This document shows, in pieces, positions 8,234 through 16,811 of a stretch of DNA of 39,851 nt. Under the pieces are notes generated by a model. The model saw nothing but the letters and a program-made list of their open reading frames with translations, made no database searches and was not told the DNA's origin. The stretch is from DASUZB01 sp036377075 (GTDB lineage Bacteria; Actinomycetota; CALGFH01): assembly GCA_036377075.1 (NCBI GenBank), contig DASUZB010000180.1, positions 1 to 39,851 on the forward strand, in the 5' to 3' direction. Position 1 is the stretch's first letter, and each line of letters starts with the position of its first letter. The position numbers were made by a program, and so were the translations under genes.

Positions 8234-9664
8234 ATGGCGACCACACCGCTGCTGCTCGGTGATCGGTACGAGGTCGGCCGCCTGCTCGGGGCGGGCGGGA
8301 TGGCCGAGGTGTTCGAGGGCCGCGACCGGCTGCTCGCCCGGCGCGTGGCCATCAAGGTCCTGCTGGCCGAGTTCTCCCAGGACCCCTCGTTCGTGGCGCG
8401 CTTCAAGCGCGAGGCGCAGGCGGCGGCGAGCCTCTCCCACCCCAACATCGTGGGTGTCTGGGACACCGGGGTGGAGGGCGGCACCAACTTCATCGTGATG
8501 GAGTACGTCGAGGGCCGCACCTTGCGCGACCTGCTGCGCATCGGCGGCCCGCCGCCGGCCGACCGCGCCGTGGGGATCGCCGCCGACGTCTGCGACGCCC
8601 TCGCCGCCGCCCACGCCCGCGGGCTGATCCACCGTGACGTCAAGCCCGGCAACGTCATGCTCACCGGCGACGGCACCGTCAAGGTGATGGACTTCGGCAT
8701 CGCCCGGGCGACCAGCTCGCAGACCCTCACCCAGACGCACGCGGTCATCGGCACCGCCCAGTACATCTCCCCGGAGCAGGTCGAGGGCAGGCAGGTCGAC
8801 GCCCGCAGCGACCTGTACTCGGTCGGCTGCATGCTGTACGAGATGCTGACCGGCCGGGTGCCGTTCTCGGGCGAGAGCCCGGTCGCGATCGCCTACCGCC
8901 ACGTGCGCGAGGACCCGGTCCCGCCGCGGCGGATCGACCCGCGGATCCCGCCGGCGTTCGAGGCGATCACCATGCGGGCCATGGCCAAGAACCCGGACCA
9001 CCGCTACCAGTCCGCCGCGGAGATGCGCGCCGAACTGGAGCGGGCGCTGGCCGGGCGGCCGATCGCGGCGGCGGCGGCGGTCGGCGGCATCGGCGCGGAC
9101 GCCACCCAGGCGATGCCACCCGCCTTCACCCACCAGCCCACCACCCACCTGGACGAGCCGGCACCCGCCTACCCGGGCACGCCGGCCAACCGCTCCCGGC
9201 CGGCGGTGGTGCTGCTCGGCTTCGTGGCGGTGCTGCTGGCGGTCGGCGCGTTCACCTTCGTCTACAAGAACGCCCGGCCGCAGCAGTCACCGCAGAGCGC
9301 CCTGACCACCCTGCCGACCACGCTCGCCCCGCCGACGACCCAGCCGGCGCCCACCACCACCGTGGCGCAGACGACCACCACGCAGCGGCAGACGACCACC
9401 ACGGCGCGGCAGACGACCACCACCGCCGCGCAGACCACCACCTCGCTGGCGGAGGGTCAGGTCCTCGTCCCCAACGTGCTCGGCCGCCGGGAGGACGTGG
9501 CCAGGCAGCTGCTCGAGGGCCAGGGCTTCGAGGTCAACTCGCAGCACGTGCAGATCCAGGACCGCCGCTTCGACGGCCGCGTGGTGGCGCAGAGCCCCGG
9601 CCCCAACACCGCCGCCCAGCGCGGCTCGACGGTGAACATCTTCATCGGCCAGGTCAACAACTAG
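8234..9664 (+). CDS. PknB-type Ser/Thr protein kinase with a single PASTA domain
   Basis: 476 residues. The cytosolic kinase domain (about 10-270) is complete: Gly loop LGAGGMAE, catalytic Lys41 (AIKVL), Glu60, HRDVKPGN (133-140), DFG (153-155), an activation loop rich in Thr, and APE-like SPE. One membrane helix lies at about 323-343. Outside is a Thr-rich linker containing four heptads and then one PASTA domain (about 408-475, starting VLVPNVLG). PASTA domains sense peptidoglycan fragments. PknB proper usually carries four, so this is a short-sensor version. It sits convergent to a cell-wall lytic transglycosylase, which suits a cell-envelope role. No ftsW/pbpA/phosphatase partners accompany it here. 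Confidence 0.9.
   Translation: MATTPLLLGDRYEVGRLLGAGGMAEVFEGRDRLLARRVAIKVLLAEFSQDPSFVARFKREAQAAASLSHPNIVGVWDTGVEGGTNFIVMEYVEGRTLRDLLRIGGPPPADRAVGIAADVCDALAAAHARGLIHRDVKPGNVMLTGDGTVKVMDFGIARATSSQTLTQTHAVIGTAQYISPEQVEGRQVDARSDLYSVGCMLYEMLTGRVPFSGESPVAIAYRHVREDPVPPRRIDPRIPPAFEAITMRAMAKNPDHRYQSAAEMRAELERALAGRPIAAAAAVGGIGADATQAMPPAFTHQPTTHLDEPAPAYPGTPANRSRPAVVLLGFVAVLLAVGAFTFVYKNARPQQSPQSALTTLPTTLAPPTTQPAPTTTVAQTTTTQRQTTTTARQTTTTAAQTTTSLAEGQVLVPNVLGRREDVARQLLEGQGFEVNSQHVQIQDRRFDGRVVAQSPGPNTAAQRGSTVNIFIGQVNN
9368..9451 (+). repeat. Four 21-bp tandem repeats in the kinase linker
   Basis: Units begin at 9368, 9389, 9410 and 9431, each starting CAGACGACCACCAC or a close variant. They encode the heptads QTTTTQR, QTTTTAR, QTTTTAA and QTTTSLA between the membrane helix and the PASTA domain. 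The repeat may vary in copy number between strains and likely acts as an extended extracellular spacer, possibly a glycosylation site. Confidence 0.85.
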
Positions 9665-9777
9665 CGGCTGTCACGGGCTGAGCGGTACTGCCGGGGCCGA
9701 CGACGACGCGGGCTTCACTGCTCGCGCTTTGAACTGCGAGTGCCCCGCAGGCAGGGCGACTGGAGGCTGCAACGCCG

Positions 9778-9810
9778 ACCGGGCCGGGGCTACGGAAGCC
9801 CCGGCCCGGT
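9778..9810. terminator. Strong hairpin between convergent genes
   Basis: A perfect 13-bp stem (ACCGGGCCGGGGC with its complement) closes a 7-base loop (TACGGAA). It lies between the kinase stop (9664) and the lytic-transglycosylase stop (9833), so it can end transcription from both sides. There is no U-tract, as is common in actinobacteria. Confidence 0.75.
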
Positions 9811-9832
9811 TGCCTCTAGCTGACGCTCCGGC

Positions 9833-10837
9833 TCAGTACCAGTGGTGGGACTGCCAGAAGGCCCAGGCGTTCTCGGCGGTGCCGTAGCGGCTCCGGACGT
9901 AGCTGCGGAACGCCTGCAGCTGCAGGCCACAGTCGGTGGTGTCGGCGTTGCCGCCGAGGTAGGCCTGGCGCTGGCTGAAGACGAGCTGGCCCAGGCCGAA
10001 CGCGGTCGAGCTGGGGTTGTCGGCGAACGGGTTCCAGCCCGACTCCTTCATGATGATGTTGAACTCGGCGTCCGAGGCGCTCGACGAGTCGCACTTGGTG
10101 GTGCCGCGCCGCACCACGCCGGCGGCGCTGGCGTCGCCGATGCGGCGGTTGAACTCCAGCGCGGCGACCTGGCCGCGGAGCTGGCTGATCTTGAACGTGG
10201 CGCGCTGCAGGGCCTGCTGCCGCAGCGCCTGGAGCTGCTGCGCCTTGGCGAGCTTGAGCCTGATCGCCTGCTCGGCCTTGGCGAAGTCCTGCTGGGCGCG
10301 GCGCTGGGCGATGACGGCCTTGGCGTAGTCCTTCTTGGCCACGATCAGGTCGGTCAGCGAGTCATTTCCCTGCTGGGCCAGGTGGTCGAGGATCGTGACC
10401 TGATCGAGCAGGGCGTCAGGATCGGAGCTCTGGATCAGCGCGCGGATGTCCCCGGGCGAGCCGGAGACGTAGATGCTCCGCACCCGGTCGCTGAGGTAGG
10501 CCTGCAGGTACTGCAGGCGGTTGTTGGTGGAGGCGACCGCCGCGGCCGCCTGCGTGGCCCGGTTGCCAGCGGCGAGCCGCTCGAGGCCGGTCTGGGCGAG
10601 GTCGCGCTCTGCGGCGTTGACCAGGCCGGTGGCCTGCTTGACGGCGTTGGAGAGCTTGGTCTCGTCGGCGTTCGCGTCGGCCAACGCGGCTTTGAGCTGC
10701 TTGAGGTCGGGCGTGTCGCTCGCGCTCGCAGCTTGGAAGCCGGCCACGCTGGCCCCGGCTTGGTGGGGAAGAAAGATCGACGCCAGCAGCACGACGCCGA
10801 CGAACCGAAGCACCCGGGAACGGCGACAGGGTGCCAT
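9833..10837 (-). CDS. Secreted coiled-coil lytic transglycosylase-like protein
   Basis: 334 residues. A signal peptide (about 1-30, ending QAGAS) is followed by a long Ala/Gln/Lys-rich coiled coil (about 42-240), the arrangement seen in actinobacterial cell-wall hydrolases of the NlpC/P60-associated kind. The C-terminus is a lysozyme-fold SLT-like domain: IIMKESGWNP with the candidate catalytic Glu265, STAFGLGQ, and the closing AFWQSHHWY. It would cleave peptidoglycan glycan strands outside the cell, with the coiled coil holding or gating the domain. An open frame reaches back to 11059, but ATG 10837 directly precedes the signal peptide. A GGGAG lies about 14 bases upstream. Confidence 0.85.
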   Translation of the reverse strand: MAPCRRSRVLRFVGVVLLASIFLPHQAGASVAGFQAASASDTPDLKQLKAALADANADETKLSNAVKQATGLVNAAERDLAQTGLERLAAGNRATQAAAAVASTNNRLQYLQAYLSDRVRSIYVSGSPGDIRALIQSSDPDALLDQVTILDHLAQQGNDSLTDLIVAKKDYAKAVIAQRRAQQDFAKAEQAIRLKLAKAQQLQALRQQALQRATFKISQLRGQVAALEFNRRIGDASAAGVVRRGTTKCDSSSASDAEFNIIMKESGWNPFADNPSSTAFGLGQLVFSQRQAYLGGNADTTDCGLQLQAFRSYVRSRYGTAENAWAFWQSHHWY

Positions 10838-11068
10838 GTTCAAATTCTGCGCTCCCTTTGGGGGTGGGAACTTTCGCGGTTGGGGGACCACGAGCTGGTG
10901 AACGATATCCCACAGACTGCTCAGCTCAGCAACTCGGTCGATCGAGACGGACGAACCCTCACCGGACGAAGTGCCGTACTCCCGGTAACACTGCGTAGTT
11001 CGGCCGGGCCATCGCCGCCCACGGCAACCGTCGCCCCTCCTGCTGGGCATCCATGACATGCTGCGGGG

Positions 11069-11965
11069 GTGGACCCGCCGCGACCGAGCCGGCTGCTGCT
11101 CGACTCACCGAGCCTGGTGTACCGGGCGTTCTTCGCCGTGCCCAAGTCGATCACCGACCCGGCCGGGAACGCCGTCAACGCCGTGCGCGGCTACCTCGAC
11201 ATGCTCGCCCGGCTGCTGACCGACCACCGACCCGGCGGCGTGCTCAACGTGCTCGACAACGACTGGCGGCCGAAGTGGCGGGTGGACGCCTGGCCCGGCT
11301 ACAAGGCGACCCGCGCCCCCGACCCGCCCGAGCTGCCCGGCCAGTTCACCATCCTGCGGGCCGTGCTCGGCGCGGCCGGGCTGCCGGTCGCCGAGGCCCC
11401 GGGGACCGAGGCCGACGACGTGCTCGGCACGGTCGCCATGGCCGCCGGCGACGACGAGCGCCTCGCGGTGGTCACCGGCGACCGGGACCTGCTGCAGCTG
11501 GTCCGCGACCCGGTCGTCTGGGTGCTGTTCCCGGTCAAGGGCACGTCGCAGATGGTCCGCTTCGACGAGGCCGAGGTGGTCCGCCGCCACGGCGTCGCGC
11601 CGGCCCGCTACGCCGACTACGCGATCCTCCGCGGCGACCCCTCCGACGGGCTGCCCGGCCTGCCAGGCGTCGGTCCCAAGACCGCCGCCAAGCTGGTCGC
11701 CGAGTTCGGCGGCCTCGACGACGTGCTGGCCGCGCGCGACCGGCTGCCGCCACGGGTCGCCGCGGCGCTCGACGCCAGCGAGGACTACCTGGCGGCCATG
11801 CGCAAGGTGGTGCCGCTGCCCCGCGACGTGGCCTGGACGGCCAGCGACGCCCACGAGCCCGACCGCGACGCCCTCGCCGCCTTGGCGGAGAAGCACGCGA
11901 CCGGGGGGCCGGTGGAGCGCCTCGTCGCCGCCATGGAGGCCGCCTGCCTGGCCGCCCCGGCCTGA
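11069..11965 (+). CDS. Stand-alone 5'-3' exonuclease (PolA N-terminal/FEN-like)
   Basis: 298 residues matching the 5'-nuclease domain of DNA polymerase I, but not fused to a polymerase. Conserved acidic metal-binding segments are visible: LLLDSPSLVYRAFF, GTEADDVLG, VVTGDRDLLQLV and GDPSDG. The helix-hairpin-helix GLPGVGPKTAAKLV (H3TH) binds duplex DNA. Expected role: removal of RNA primers or 5' flaps in replication and repair in the cytosol. The start is a GTG at 11069 after a G-rich stretch; no better candidate lies upstream. It is divergent from the lytic enzyme across a 231-base gap and convergent with the DUF72 gene. Confidence 0.9.
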   Translation: MDPPRPSRLLLDSPSLVYRAFFAVPKSITDPAGNAVNAVRGYLDMLARLLTDHRPGGVLNVLDNDWRPKWRVDAWPGYKATRAPDPPELPGQFTILRAVLGAAGLPVAEAPGTEADDVLGTVAMAAGDDERLAVVTGDRDLLQLVRDPVVWVLFPVKGTSQMVRFDEAEVVRRHGVAPARYADYAILRGDPSDGLPGLPGVGPKTAAKLVAEFGGLDDVLAARDRLPPRVAAALDASEDYLAAMRKVVPLPRDVAWTASDAHEPDRDALAALAEKHATGGPVERLVAAMEAACLAAPA

Positions 11966-11981
11966 GGTGGCGGCGGCCGGC

Positions 11982-12923
11982 TCAGCCGCCGGCCTTGACC
12001 ACCTCGGTCTCGTCGTCGAGCAGGTCCATCAGCTGGCGAGCGTTCACCACCGCGTGGTCGGAGTAGCAGTTGTTCATCACCATATGGACCTCGGCGGCGT
12101 TCTCGGCCAGGTGCTCGACCTTCGGCACCCACTCCCGCAGCTCGTCCTCGCGGTAGAGGTAGCGGAACCGCTCGTGGACGGTCGCGCCCGGCTTGCCCCA
12201 GGCCTCGCGGTCGCGGCCGTGGAACCGCACCACCGCCAGGCGCGGGCTGGTCGCCTCGGCGAGCGGCGGCATCGAGGAACGGAAGCCCTGCGGCATGTCG
12301 AGGCAGACCAGGGCGAAGCCGAGCTCCTCGAGCGTCCCCAGGGTGTGGTCGCGGTCCCGGTCGAGCAGCCAGGTCCGGTTGCGGAACTCGACGCAGACCT
12401 GGTAGCCGGGCAGCCGCTCGGGGACCTTGCGCAGCTCCTCGCGGTTGGCGTGGCGGGGGGTGAACCACTCCGGGTACTGCAACAGCACCGCGCCGAGCTT
12501 GCCGGCCGAGTCCAGCGGCAGCAGCGCCTCGTGGAAACGCCGCCAGGCCTCCTCGATCGCGTCCTGGGGGAAGTGGGAGGCGTACACCCGCTGCTTGTCG
12601 CGGTGCTCGGGGTCGATCAGCTCCTCCAGGTCCGCCGGCAGCGCCTTGCGCATGGTGGGGTGCCCGGTGAGCAGGCTGAACGCCTTGACGTTGAAGGTGA
12701 AGTCCGGCGGGGTGCGGTCGACCCACAGGCCGGCCTGCTCCTCGCGCGGCAGCGCGTAGTAGGTCGCGTCGACCTCGACCAGGGGGAACTGGGAGGCGTA
12801 GTAGCGCAGCCGCGCCTCCGCGGTGGAGGCGCCCTTCGGGTAGAACCGCTTCGACTTGATCAGGGTGGGGTCGGTCCAGCCGGCCGTGCCGACCCGGACC
12901 GGAGTCCCGCCGCCGCCTGCCAT
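11982..12923 (-). CDS. DUF72 (YecE-like) protein
   Basis: 313 residues with the DUF72 TIM-barrel signatures: VRVGTAGWTD at the start, FPLVEVDATYYALP, FTFNVKAFSLLTGHP, LLQYPEWFTP, VEFRNRTWL and VVRFHGRD near the end. The function of this widespread family is not established. A GTG at 12932 is possible, but ATG 12923 has a consensus GGGGAGGT eight bases upstream and is preferred. It is convergent with the exonuclease (16-base gap) and divergent from the zinc-ribbon membrane gene. Confidence 0.88.
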   Translation of the reverse strand: MAGGGGTPVRVGTAGWTDPTLIKSKRFYPKGASTAEARLRYYASQFPLVEVDATYYALPREEQAGLWVDRTPPDFTFNVKAFSLLTGHPTMRKALPADLEELIDPEHRDKQRVYASHFPQDAIEEAWRRFHEALLPLDSAGKLGAVLLQYPEWFTPRHANREELRKVPERLPGYQVCVEFRNRTWLLDRDRDHTLGTLEELGFALVCLDMPQGFRSSMPPLAEATSPRLAVVRFHGRDREAWGKPGATVHERFRYLYREDELREWVPKVEHLAENAAEVHMVMNNCYSDHAVVNARQLMDLLDDETEVVKAGG

Positions 12924-13032
12924 GGTCGTCACCTCCCCGCAGCGCCGAGCCTGGCCGTCCAGCGTACGCGCGCCCGTGCCGGGGAGGGCTCGCCCACCTG
13001 CCCGGCATCCACGGACCTGCTACCGTCTGGTG

Positions 13033-13527
13033 GTGGACGAATCGACCCAGTACGCCCGCCGCTGCCCCCGTTGCGACACCCCGGCGCAGCCCGGGGGCAC
13101 CGTCTGCGAGCGCTGCGAGCTGCCCTTCGAGGGCCCGGCCAAGGTGCGCTACAACCCGGCCGGCCTGGCCCTGCCGAGCCCGGTGCAGGGCCACGCGACC
13201 GTGCTGGCCGCCGTGGCCACGGCGGTCATCCTGCTCGGCTTCGGCGCCTGGCTGGCCCTGCGCGGCGTGGGCCCGTTCCACGCCCAGCTGGTCGACCAGC
13301 ACGTCAGCGCCGACCGCTCGGCGGTGGTCGCCCGCGTCGCCGTCACCAACCAGGGCAGCCGCAAGGGCAAGGCCCGCTGCCGCGTCACCGGCGTCGCCCC
13401 CAACGGCCAGCTGGTCGCCTCGGACGTCCAGCTCAGCCCGACCGTCGGCGCGCACTCGACCGTCGAGTTCGAGGTGACCGCCGCGCCCCTGGTGGACAGC
13501 CACGACGTCGAGGCGCGCTGTAGCTGA
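13033..13527 (+). CDS. Zinc-ribbon membrane protein with FxLYD-like outer domain
   Basis: 164 residues. Two CxxC knuckles (CPRC and CERC, about residues 10-29) form an N-terminal cytosolic zinc ribbon. One membrane helix follows (about 57-77, TVLAAVATAVILLGFGAWLA). Outside is a single beta-rich domain with the pattern of FxLYD-type domains (VVARVAVTNQG ... STVEFEV). Function unknown. The start is a choice between tandem GTG codons at 13030 and 13033. A TACCGT box exactly six bases before 13033 would suit a leaderless message, so 13033 is given. Confidence 0.65.
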   Translation: MDESTQYARRCPRCDTPAQPGGTVCERCELPFEGPAKVRYNPAGLALPSPVQGHATVLAAVATAVILLGFGAWLALRGVGPFHAQLVDQHVSADRSAVVARVAVTNQGSRKGKARCRVTGVAPNGQLVASDVQLSPTVGAHSTVEFEVTAAPLVDSHDVEARCS

Positions 13528-13540
13528 TCCCTGTCCGGCG

Positions 13541-14158
13541 CTACTCCCAGGCGCGGACCGGCGCGGCGACCGGGTCGCGGCCGAGGAGGGCGACGAGGCG
13601 GTCGCTGGGGCTGGCCGACGGCGCCACGGTGACCCTCGCGGCGAACAGGGGCGCGCGGGCGCGGGCGGGGACCAGCAGCGGGCAGAGCTCCAGCAGCGCG
13701 GCGGCGAGCGCGTCCGGGATCGGGCGGCGCCGCCCGCACGCCCGGGCGACGTCCCAGCCGTGGACGGCGAGCTCGATCGCGCCGATGCCGGCGACCATGC
13801 CCGCCGCCAGCGGCAGGTCCTCGACGACCACCACGCGGTCGTCGCCGACCGCGCCCGTCCACGCCCCGAGCAGCCGCGCGGCGCGCTCGCGGAAGGTCCG
13901 GACCGGGTCGGCCGCCGCACCAGCGCCGAGGGCGGCCGGGTCCAGGGCGACCCGGCCGCCCTCGGCGGCCTCGTGCAGCGCCGCCAGGGCGTCGTTGAGG
14001 TGGTGCAGCAGCCCGCGCAGGTCCCACTCCCCGCAGGGCGTCGGCCGTGGCAGCAGCGCCGGCGTGACCGCCGCGACGCTGCCGAGGGCGTAGGCGAGCG
14101 ACCGTTCCAGCAGCCCGGCCCCGCCGGCCGGCCACGGGGGCATGCCCGCCCCGGTCAC
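13541..14158 (-). CDS. DinB/MDMPI-like protein (TIGR03086 type)
   Basis: About 205 residues, with the helical-bundle pattern of mycothiol-dependent maleylpyruvate isomerase-like proteins: CGEWDLRGLLHHLND near residues 45-60 (first His ligand) and IELAVHGWDVARA, whose ExxxH supplies the other two metal ligands. Relatives use a thiol cofactor in detoxification, but many members have no known substrate. Its GTG start at 14158 overlaps the TGA of the sigma-factor gene (GTGA), so it is likely translated with it. ATG 14143 is an alternative start. The coupling hints that this protein works in, or modulates, the sigma factor's response. Confidence 0.75.
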   Translation of the reverse strand: MTGAGMPPWPAGGAGLLERSLAYALGSVAAVTPALLPRPTPCGEWDLRGLLHHLNDALAALHEAAEGGRVALDPAALGAGAAADPVRTFRERAARLLGAWTGAVGDDRVVVVEDLPLAAGMVAGIGAIELAVHGWDVARACGRRRPIPDALAAALLELCPLLVPARARAPLFAARVTVAPSASPSDRLVALLGRDPVAAPVRAWE

Positions 14159-15147
14159 CGTGGTCGCGCCGCCGCGGCCGGGTGGACCAGCGGAAGCCCG
14201 AAGGTCGCGAACAGGTCCAGGTCCTGGAACGCCACGATCCGGCTGATGCGCGACCCGGTGACGCTCAGCACCTGCACCGAGTGCGCGTGGTGGACGCCGT
14301 CGTCGCGCAGCCGGTAGCCCGCCACCGCGAGCTGGCCGTTGGCGCCGGTCGGCACCATCCGCCAGGGGTCGCCGTGCGGCGGGAGCCGCGGCGCGAGGAA
14401 GCGGGCGAAGGCGTCGCGCCCGTCGAGCCAGGTCAGGTACGGCGGCATCTCCACCACCACGTCGTCGGTGAGCAGCCGCAGCAGGGCGGGGTGGTCGCCG
14501 GTCTCGAAGGCGGCCACGTAGCGGTCGAGCAGCTCGCGCTGGCCGGCGTCGCCGGGCTCGGCGACCTCCTCCTGGCGCGGGCGCACGTGCGCGAGCTGGG
14601 CGCGCGCCCGCTGCAGGGTGCTGTTGACCGCGGTGGTGGTGGTCTCGAGCGCCTCGGCGACCTCGGCCGCCCGCCAGGCCAGCACGTCGCGCAGGATCAG
14701 CACGGCACGCTGCCTGGCCGGCAGGTGCTGCAGCGCGGCGACCAGCGCCAGCCGGACGCTGCCCCGCAGCGCGACGACCGCCGCCGGGTCGCCCGCACCG
14801 CCTTCGAGCAGCGCGTCGGGGATCGGCTGCAGCCAGGCCACCTCCGGCGGGCCGGACACCAGCGGTGCCTGCGGATCCTCGGCCGGGCCGACCAGGCTGG
14901 TCGGCATCGGCCGGCGGGCGCCCTGCTCGAGCGCGGTCAGGCAGGCGTTGGTCGCGATCCGGTACAGCCAGGTGCGCATCGACGCCCGCCGGTCGTCGAA
15001 CCGGTCGTAGGCGCGCCACGCCCGCAGGAAGGTCTCCTGCACCAGGTCCTCGGCGTCGTGGACCGAGCCGAGCATGCGGTAGCAGTGCGCCAGCAGCTCG
15101 CGCCGGAACGGGTCGGTCTGGCGCGTGAACTCCTCGCTGCCCGCCAT
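14155..15147 (-). CDS. ECF sigma factor with SnoaL-like C-terminal domain
   Basis: 330 residues, resembling the SigG/TIGR02960 group of extracytoplasmic-function sigma factors. Region 2 (about 14-75) includes LLAHCYRMLGSVHDAEDLVQ and FLRAWRAYDRF. Region 4 (about 136-185) includes LPARQRAVLILRDVLAW and NSTLQRARAQL. The last 120 residues form an NTF2/SnoaL-like fold (LLDRYVAAFETGDHPALLRL), which in such sigma factors replaces a separate anti-sigma factor and tunes activity. The ATG at 15147 has AGGAGC at close spacing. Its stop overlaps the MDMPI-like gene. The inducing signal is unknown. Confidence 0.9.
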   Translation of the reverse strand: MAGSEEFTRQTDPFRRELLAHCYRMLGSVHDAEDLVQETFLRAWRAYDRFDDRRASMRTWLYRIATNACLTALEQGARRPMPTSLVGPAEDPQAPLVSGPPEVAWLQPIPDALLEGGAGDPAAVVALRGSVRLALVAALQHLPARQRAVLILRDVLAWRAAEVAEALETTTTAVNSTLQRARAQLAHVRPRQEEVAEPGDAGQRELLDRYVAAFETGDHPALLRLLTDDVVVEMPPYLTWLDGRDAFARFLAPRLPPHGDPWRMVPTGANGQLAVAGYRLRDDGVHHAHSVQVLSVTGSRISRIVAFQDLDLFATFGLPLVHPAAAARPR

Positions 15148-15197
15148 CGCGCTCCTACCTTTCGCCGCCGTCGCGCCGACCACTCTGCCAGCCTCGC

Positions 15198-16655
15198 TCA
15201 GCCGCCGCCCCCGGCCCGCAGGGCCGGGCTCGGAGCCGCCGCCGGGGCCGCCGCGACCGGGGCGGCCGCGCGCCGGCCAGGGGTGAACAGGCCGGCGACC
15301 GCCGCCGCCAGCGACATGCCGGCCGCGACCGTGGTCGCGGCGGCGAAACCGTCGCTGAACGCCTGCGCGGAGGCGTAGCCGCCGGTCCCGGCGAAGACCG
15401 CGGCGAGGATCGCGATCCCGAAGGTGCCGCCGAGCTGGCGCAGGGTGTTGAAGGTGCCCGACGCCTTGCCGATGGCGCCGCGCGGCACCGCGCCGATGAC
15501 CGCGTTCTGCGCGGCCGGCATCGCCATCGAGACGCCGCAGCCGGCCACGACCAGCGGCGGGACCATCGCGGCGTAGGCGAGGCCGGGCTTGGCGATCAGC
15601 GCGATCCAGGCGAACCCGGCCGCCTGCATCAGCATCCCGGTGACGATCAGCGGCCGCTCGCCGAGCCGGTTGACGCGGGCGCCGGCGAGCGGCGCGACCA
15701 GGGACAGCATGACGGTCCACGGCACCAGGCGGAGCCCGGTCCCCAGCGGCCCGTAGTGCAGCGTGGTCTGCAGGAACTGCGCGAAGAAGAAGGCGGCACC
15801 GAAGATCGCGCCGTACAGCAGGAAGCCGGCGGTGTTCCCGGCCGAGAAGGCGCGCGAGCGGAAGAACCGCATCGGCAGCATCGGCTCGGCGACGCGCAGC
15901 TCCCAGGCCACGAACGCGACCAGCAGCAGCGCCCCGGCCAGCAGCGAGGCGACCACCTCGAGGCTGCCCCAGCCGGACCCGTTGGCGCGCACCAGCCCCC
16001 ACACCAGCCCGAGCGCCGCGCCGGTGACCAGCGCGACGCCGCCGAGGTCGAGGCTGGTCCCGCTGCCGAAGCCCTCCTCGATGCGGCGCAGGACCAGCGG
16101 GATCAGCAGCAGCCCGATGGGGACGTTGAGCCAGAAGATCCACTGCCACGCCAGCCCCTGGACGACCGCGCCGCCGACCAGTGGGCCGCCGACGGTGGCG
16201 AGCCCGGTGATGCCGCTGAAGAACCCCAGCGCCCGGGCGCGCTGCTCCGCCGGGAAGGCCGCGCCGAGCAGCGCCATCGCCAGCGGCACCACCATCGCCG
16301 CGCCGGTGCCCTGGACGGCGCGCGCCGCGATCAGCCAGCCGATGCTCGGCGCCAGCGCGCACGCCGCCGACGCGGCGGTGAACAGCCCCAGCCCGGCGAC
16401 GAGCAGCCGCCGCCGTCCGAGGCGGTCGCCCAGCGCCGACGCCGTCATCAGCAGCACCGCCAGGCTCAGGGTGTAGGCGTTGACGGTCCACTCCAGCTGC
16501 TCGATCGAGGCGCCGAGGTGCAGCCGGATGGTGCTCAGGGCGGTCGTCACCACCAGCATGTCGAGCATGACCATCAGGGACGCCAGCGAGGTCAGGGCGA
16601 GGACCCAGCGCCGCGCCGACCTCGACGGCAGGTTCGTTGCTTGGTTGCTGCTCAC
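15198..16655 (-). CDS. DHA2-family MFS efflux transporter
   Basis: About 485 residues and 14 predicted membrane segments. Motif D1-like MVMLDMLVVTTALSTI and motif A LGDRLGRRRLLV are present, and the tail is Ala/Pro-rich and cytosolic. It is a second drug-type proton antiporter, distinct in sequence from the one at 1598-3151. The chosen GTG at 16655 has GGGAGGT just upstream (16659-16665); an earlier GTG at 16688 lacks one and overlaps a palindrome. It lies 50 bases downstream of the sigma-factor gene's start, in the same direction and transcribed toward it, so it may be transcribed with the sigma-factor unit. Confidence 0.87.
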   Translation of the reverse strand: MSSNQATNLPSRSARRWVLALTSLASLMVMLDMLVVTTALSTIRLHLGASIEQLEWTVNAYTLSLAVLLMTASALGDRLGRRRLLVAGLGLFTAASAACALAPSIGWLIAARAVQGTGAAMVVPLAMALLGAAFPAEQRARALGFFSGITGLATVGGPLVGGAVVQGLAWQWIFWLNVPIGLLLIPLVLRRIEEGFGSGTSLDLGGVALVTGAALGLVWGLVRANGSGWGSLEVVASLLAGALLLVAFVAWELRVAEPMLPMRFFRSRAFSAGNTAGFLLYGAIFGAAFFFAQFLQTTLHYGPLGTGLRLVPWTVMLSLVAPLAGARVNRLGERPLIVTGMLMQAAGFAWIALIAKPGLAYAAMVPPLVVAGCGVSMAMPAAQNAVIGAVPRGAIGKASGTFNTLRQLGGTFGIAILAAVFAGTGGYASAQAFSDGFAAATTVAAGMSLAAAVAGLFTPGRRAAAPVAAAPAAAPSPALRAGGGG

Positions 16656-16687
16656 GGGACCTCCCGGGTACCGGATCGGTGACTTCA

Positions 16688-16701
16688 CCAGTACGTACCG
16701 G
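16688..16701. promoter_or_regulatory. Palindrome upstream of the efflux gene
   Basis: CCAGTACGTACCGG is a 14-bp dyad with one mismatched pair around a perfect GTACGTAC core, 33 bases before the GTG start. It looks like an operator for a dimeric repressor, but no regulator gene adjoins and no convincing -35/-10 pair was found. Confidence 0.35.
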
Positions 16702-16811
16702 GGAGGCCGGCGAAACTCATCGGATGCCCCGCAGGCAGCACGAACGCGGATTCGGCGACGACGCGCGACGGTGGTGCTGGCCTCGTCGGTCGGCCGGCGT
16801 CGACGTTTCCA

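Noticed and set aside
8203..8262. Upstream ORF of 19 codons overlapping the start of the kinase gene
   Set aside because: Its AGGAG is only two bases from the ATG, it has no recognisable product, and such short frames are frequent. Possible coupling is not supported further.
10838..11068. Possible c-di-AMP (ydaO) riboswitch before the lytic transglycosylase, as is common for actinobacterial wall hydrolases
   Set aside because: The conserved purine-rich core motifs of that riboswitch were not found on the minus strand.
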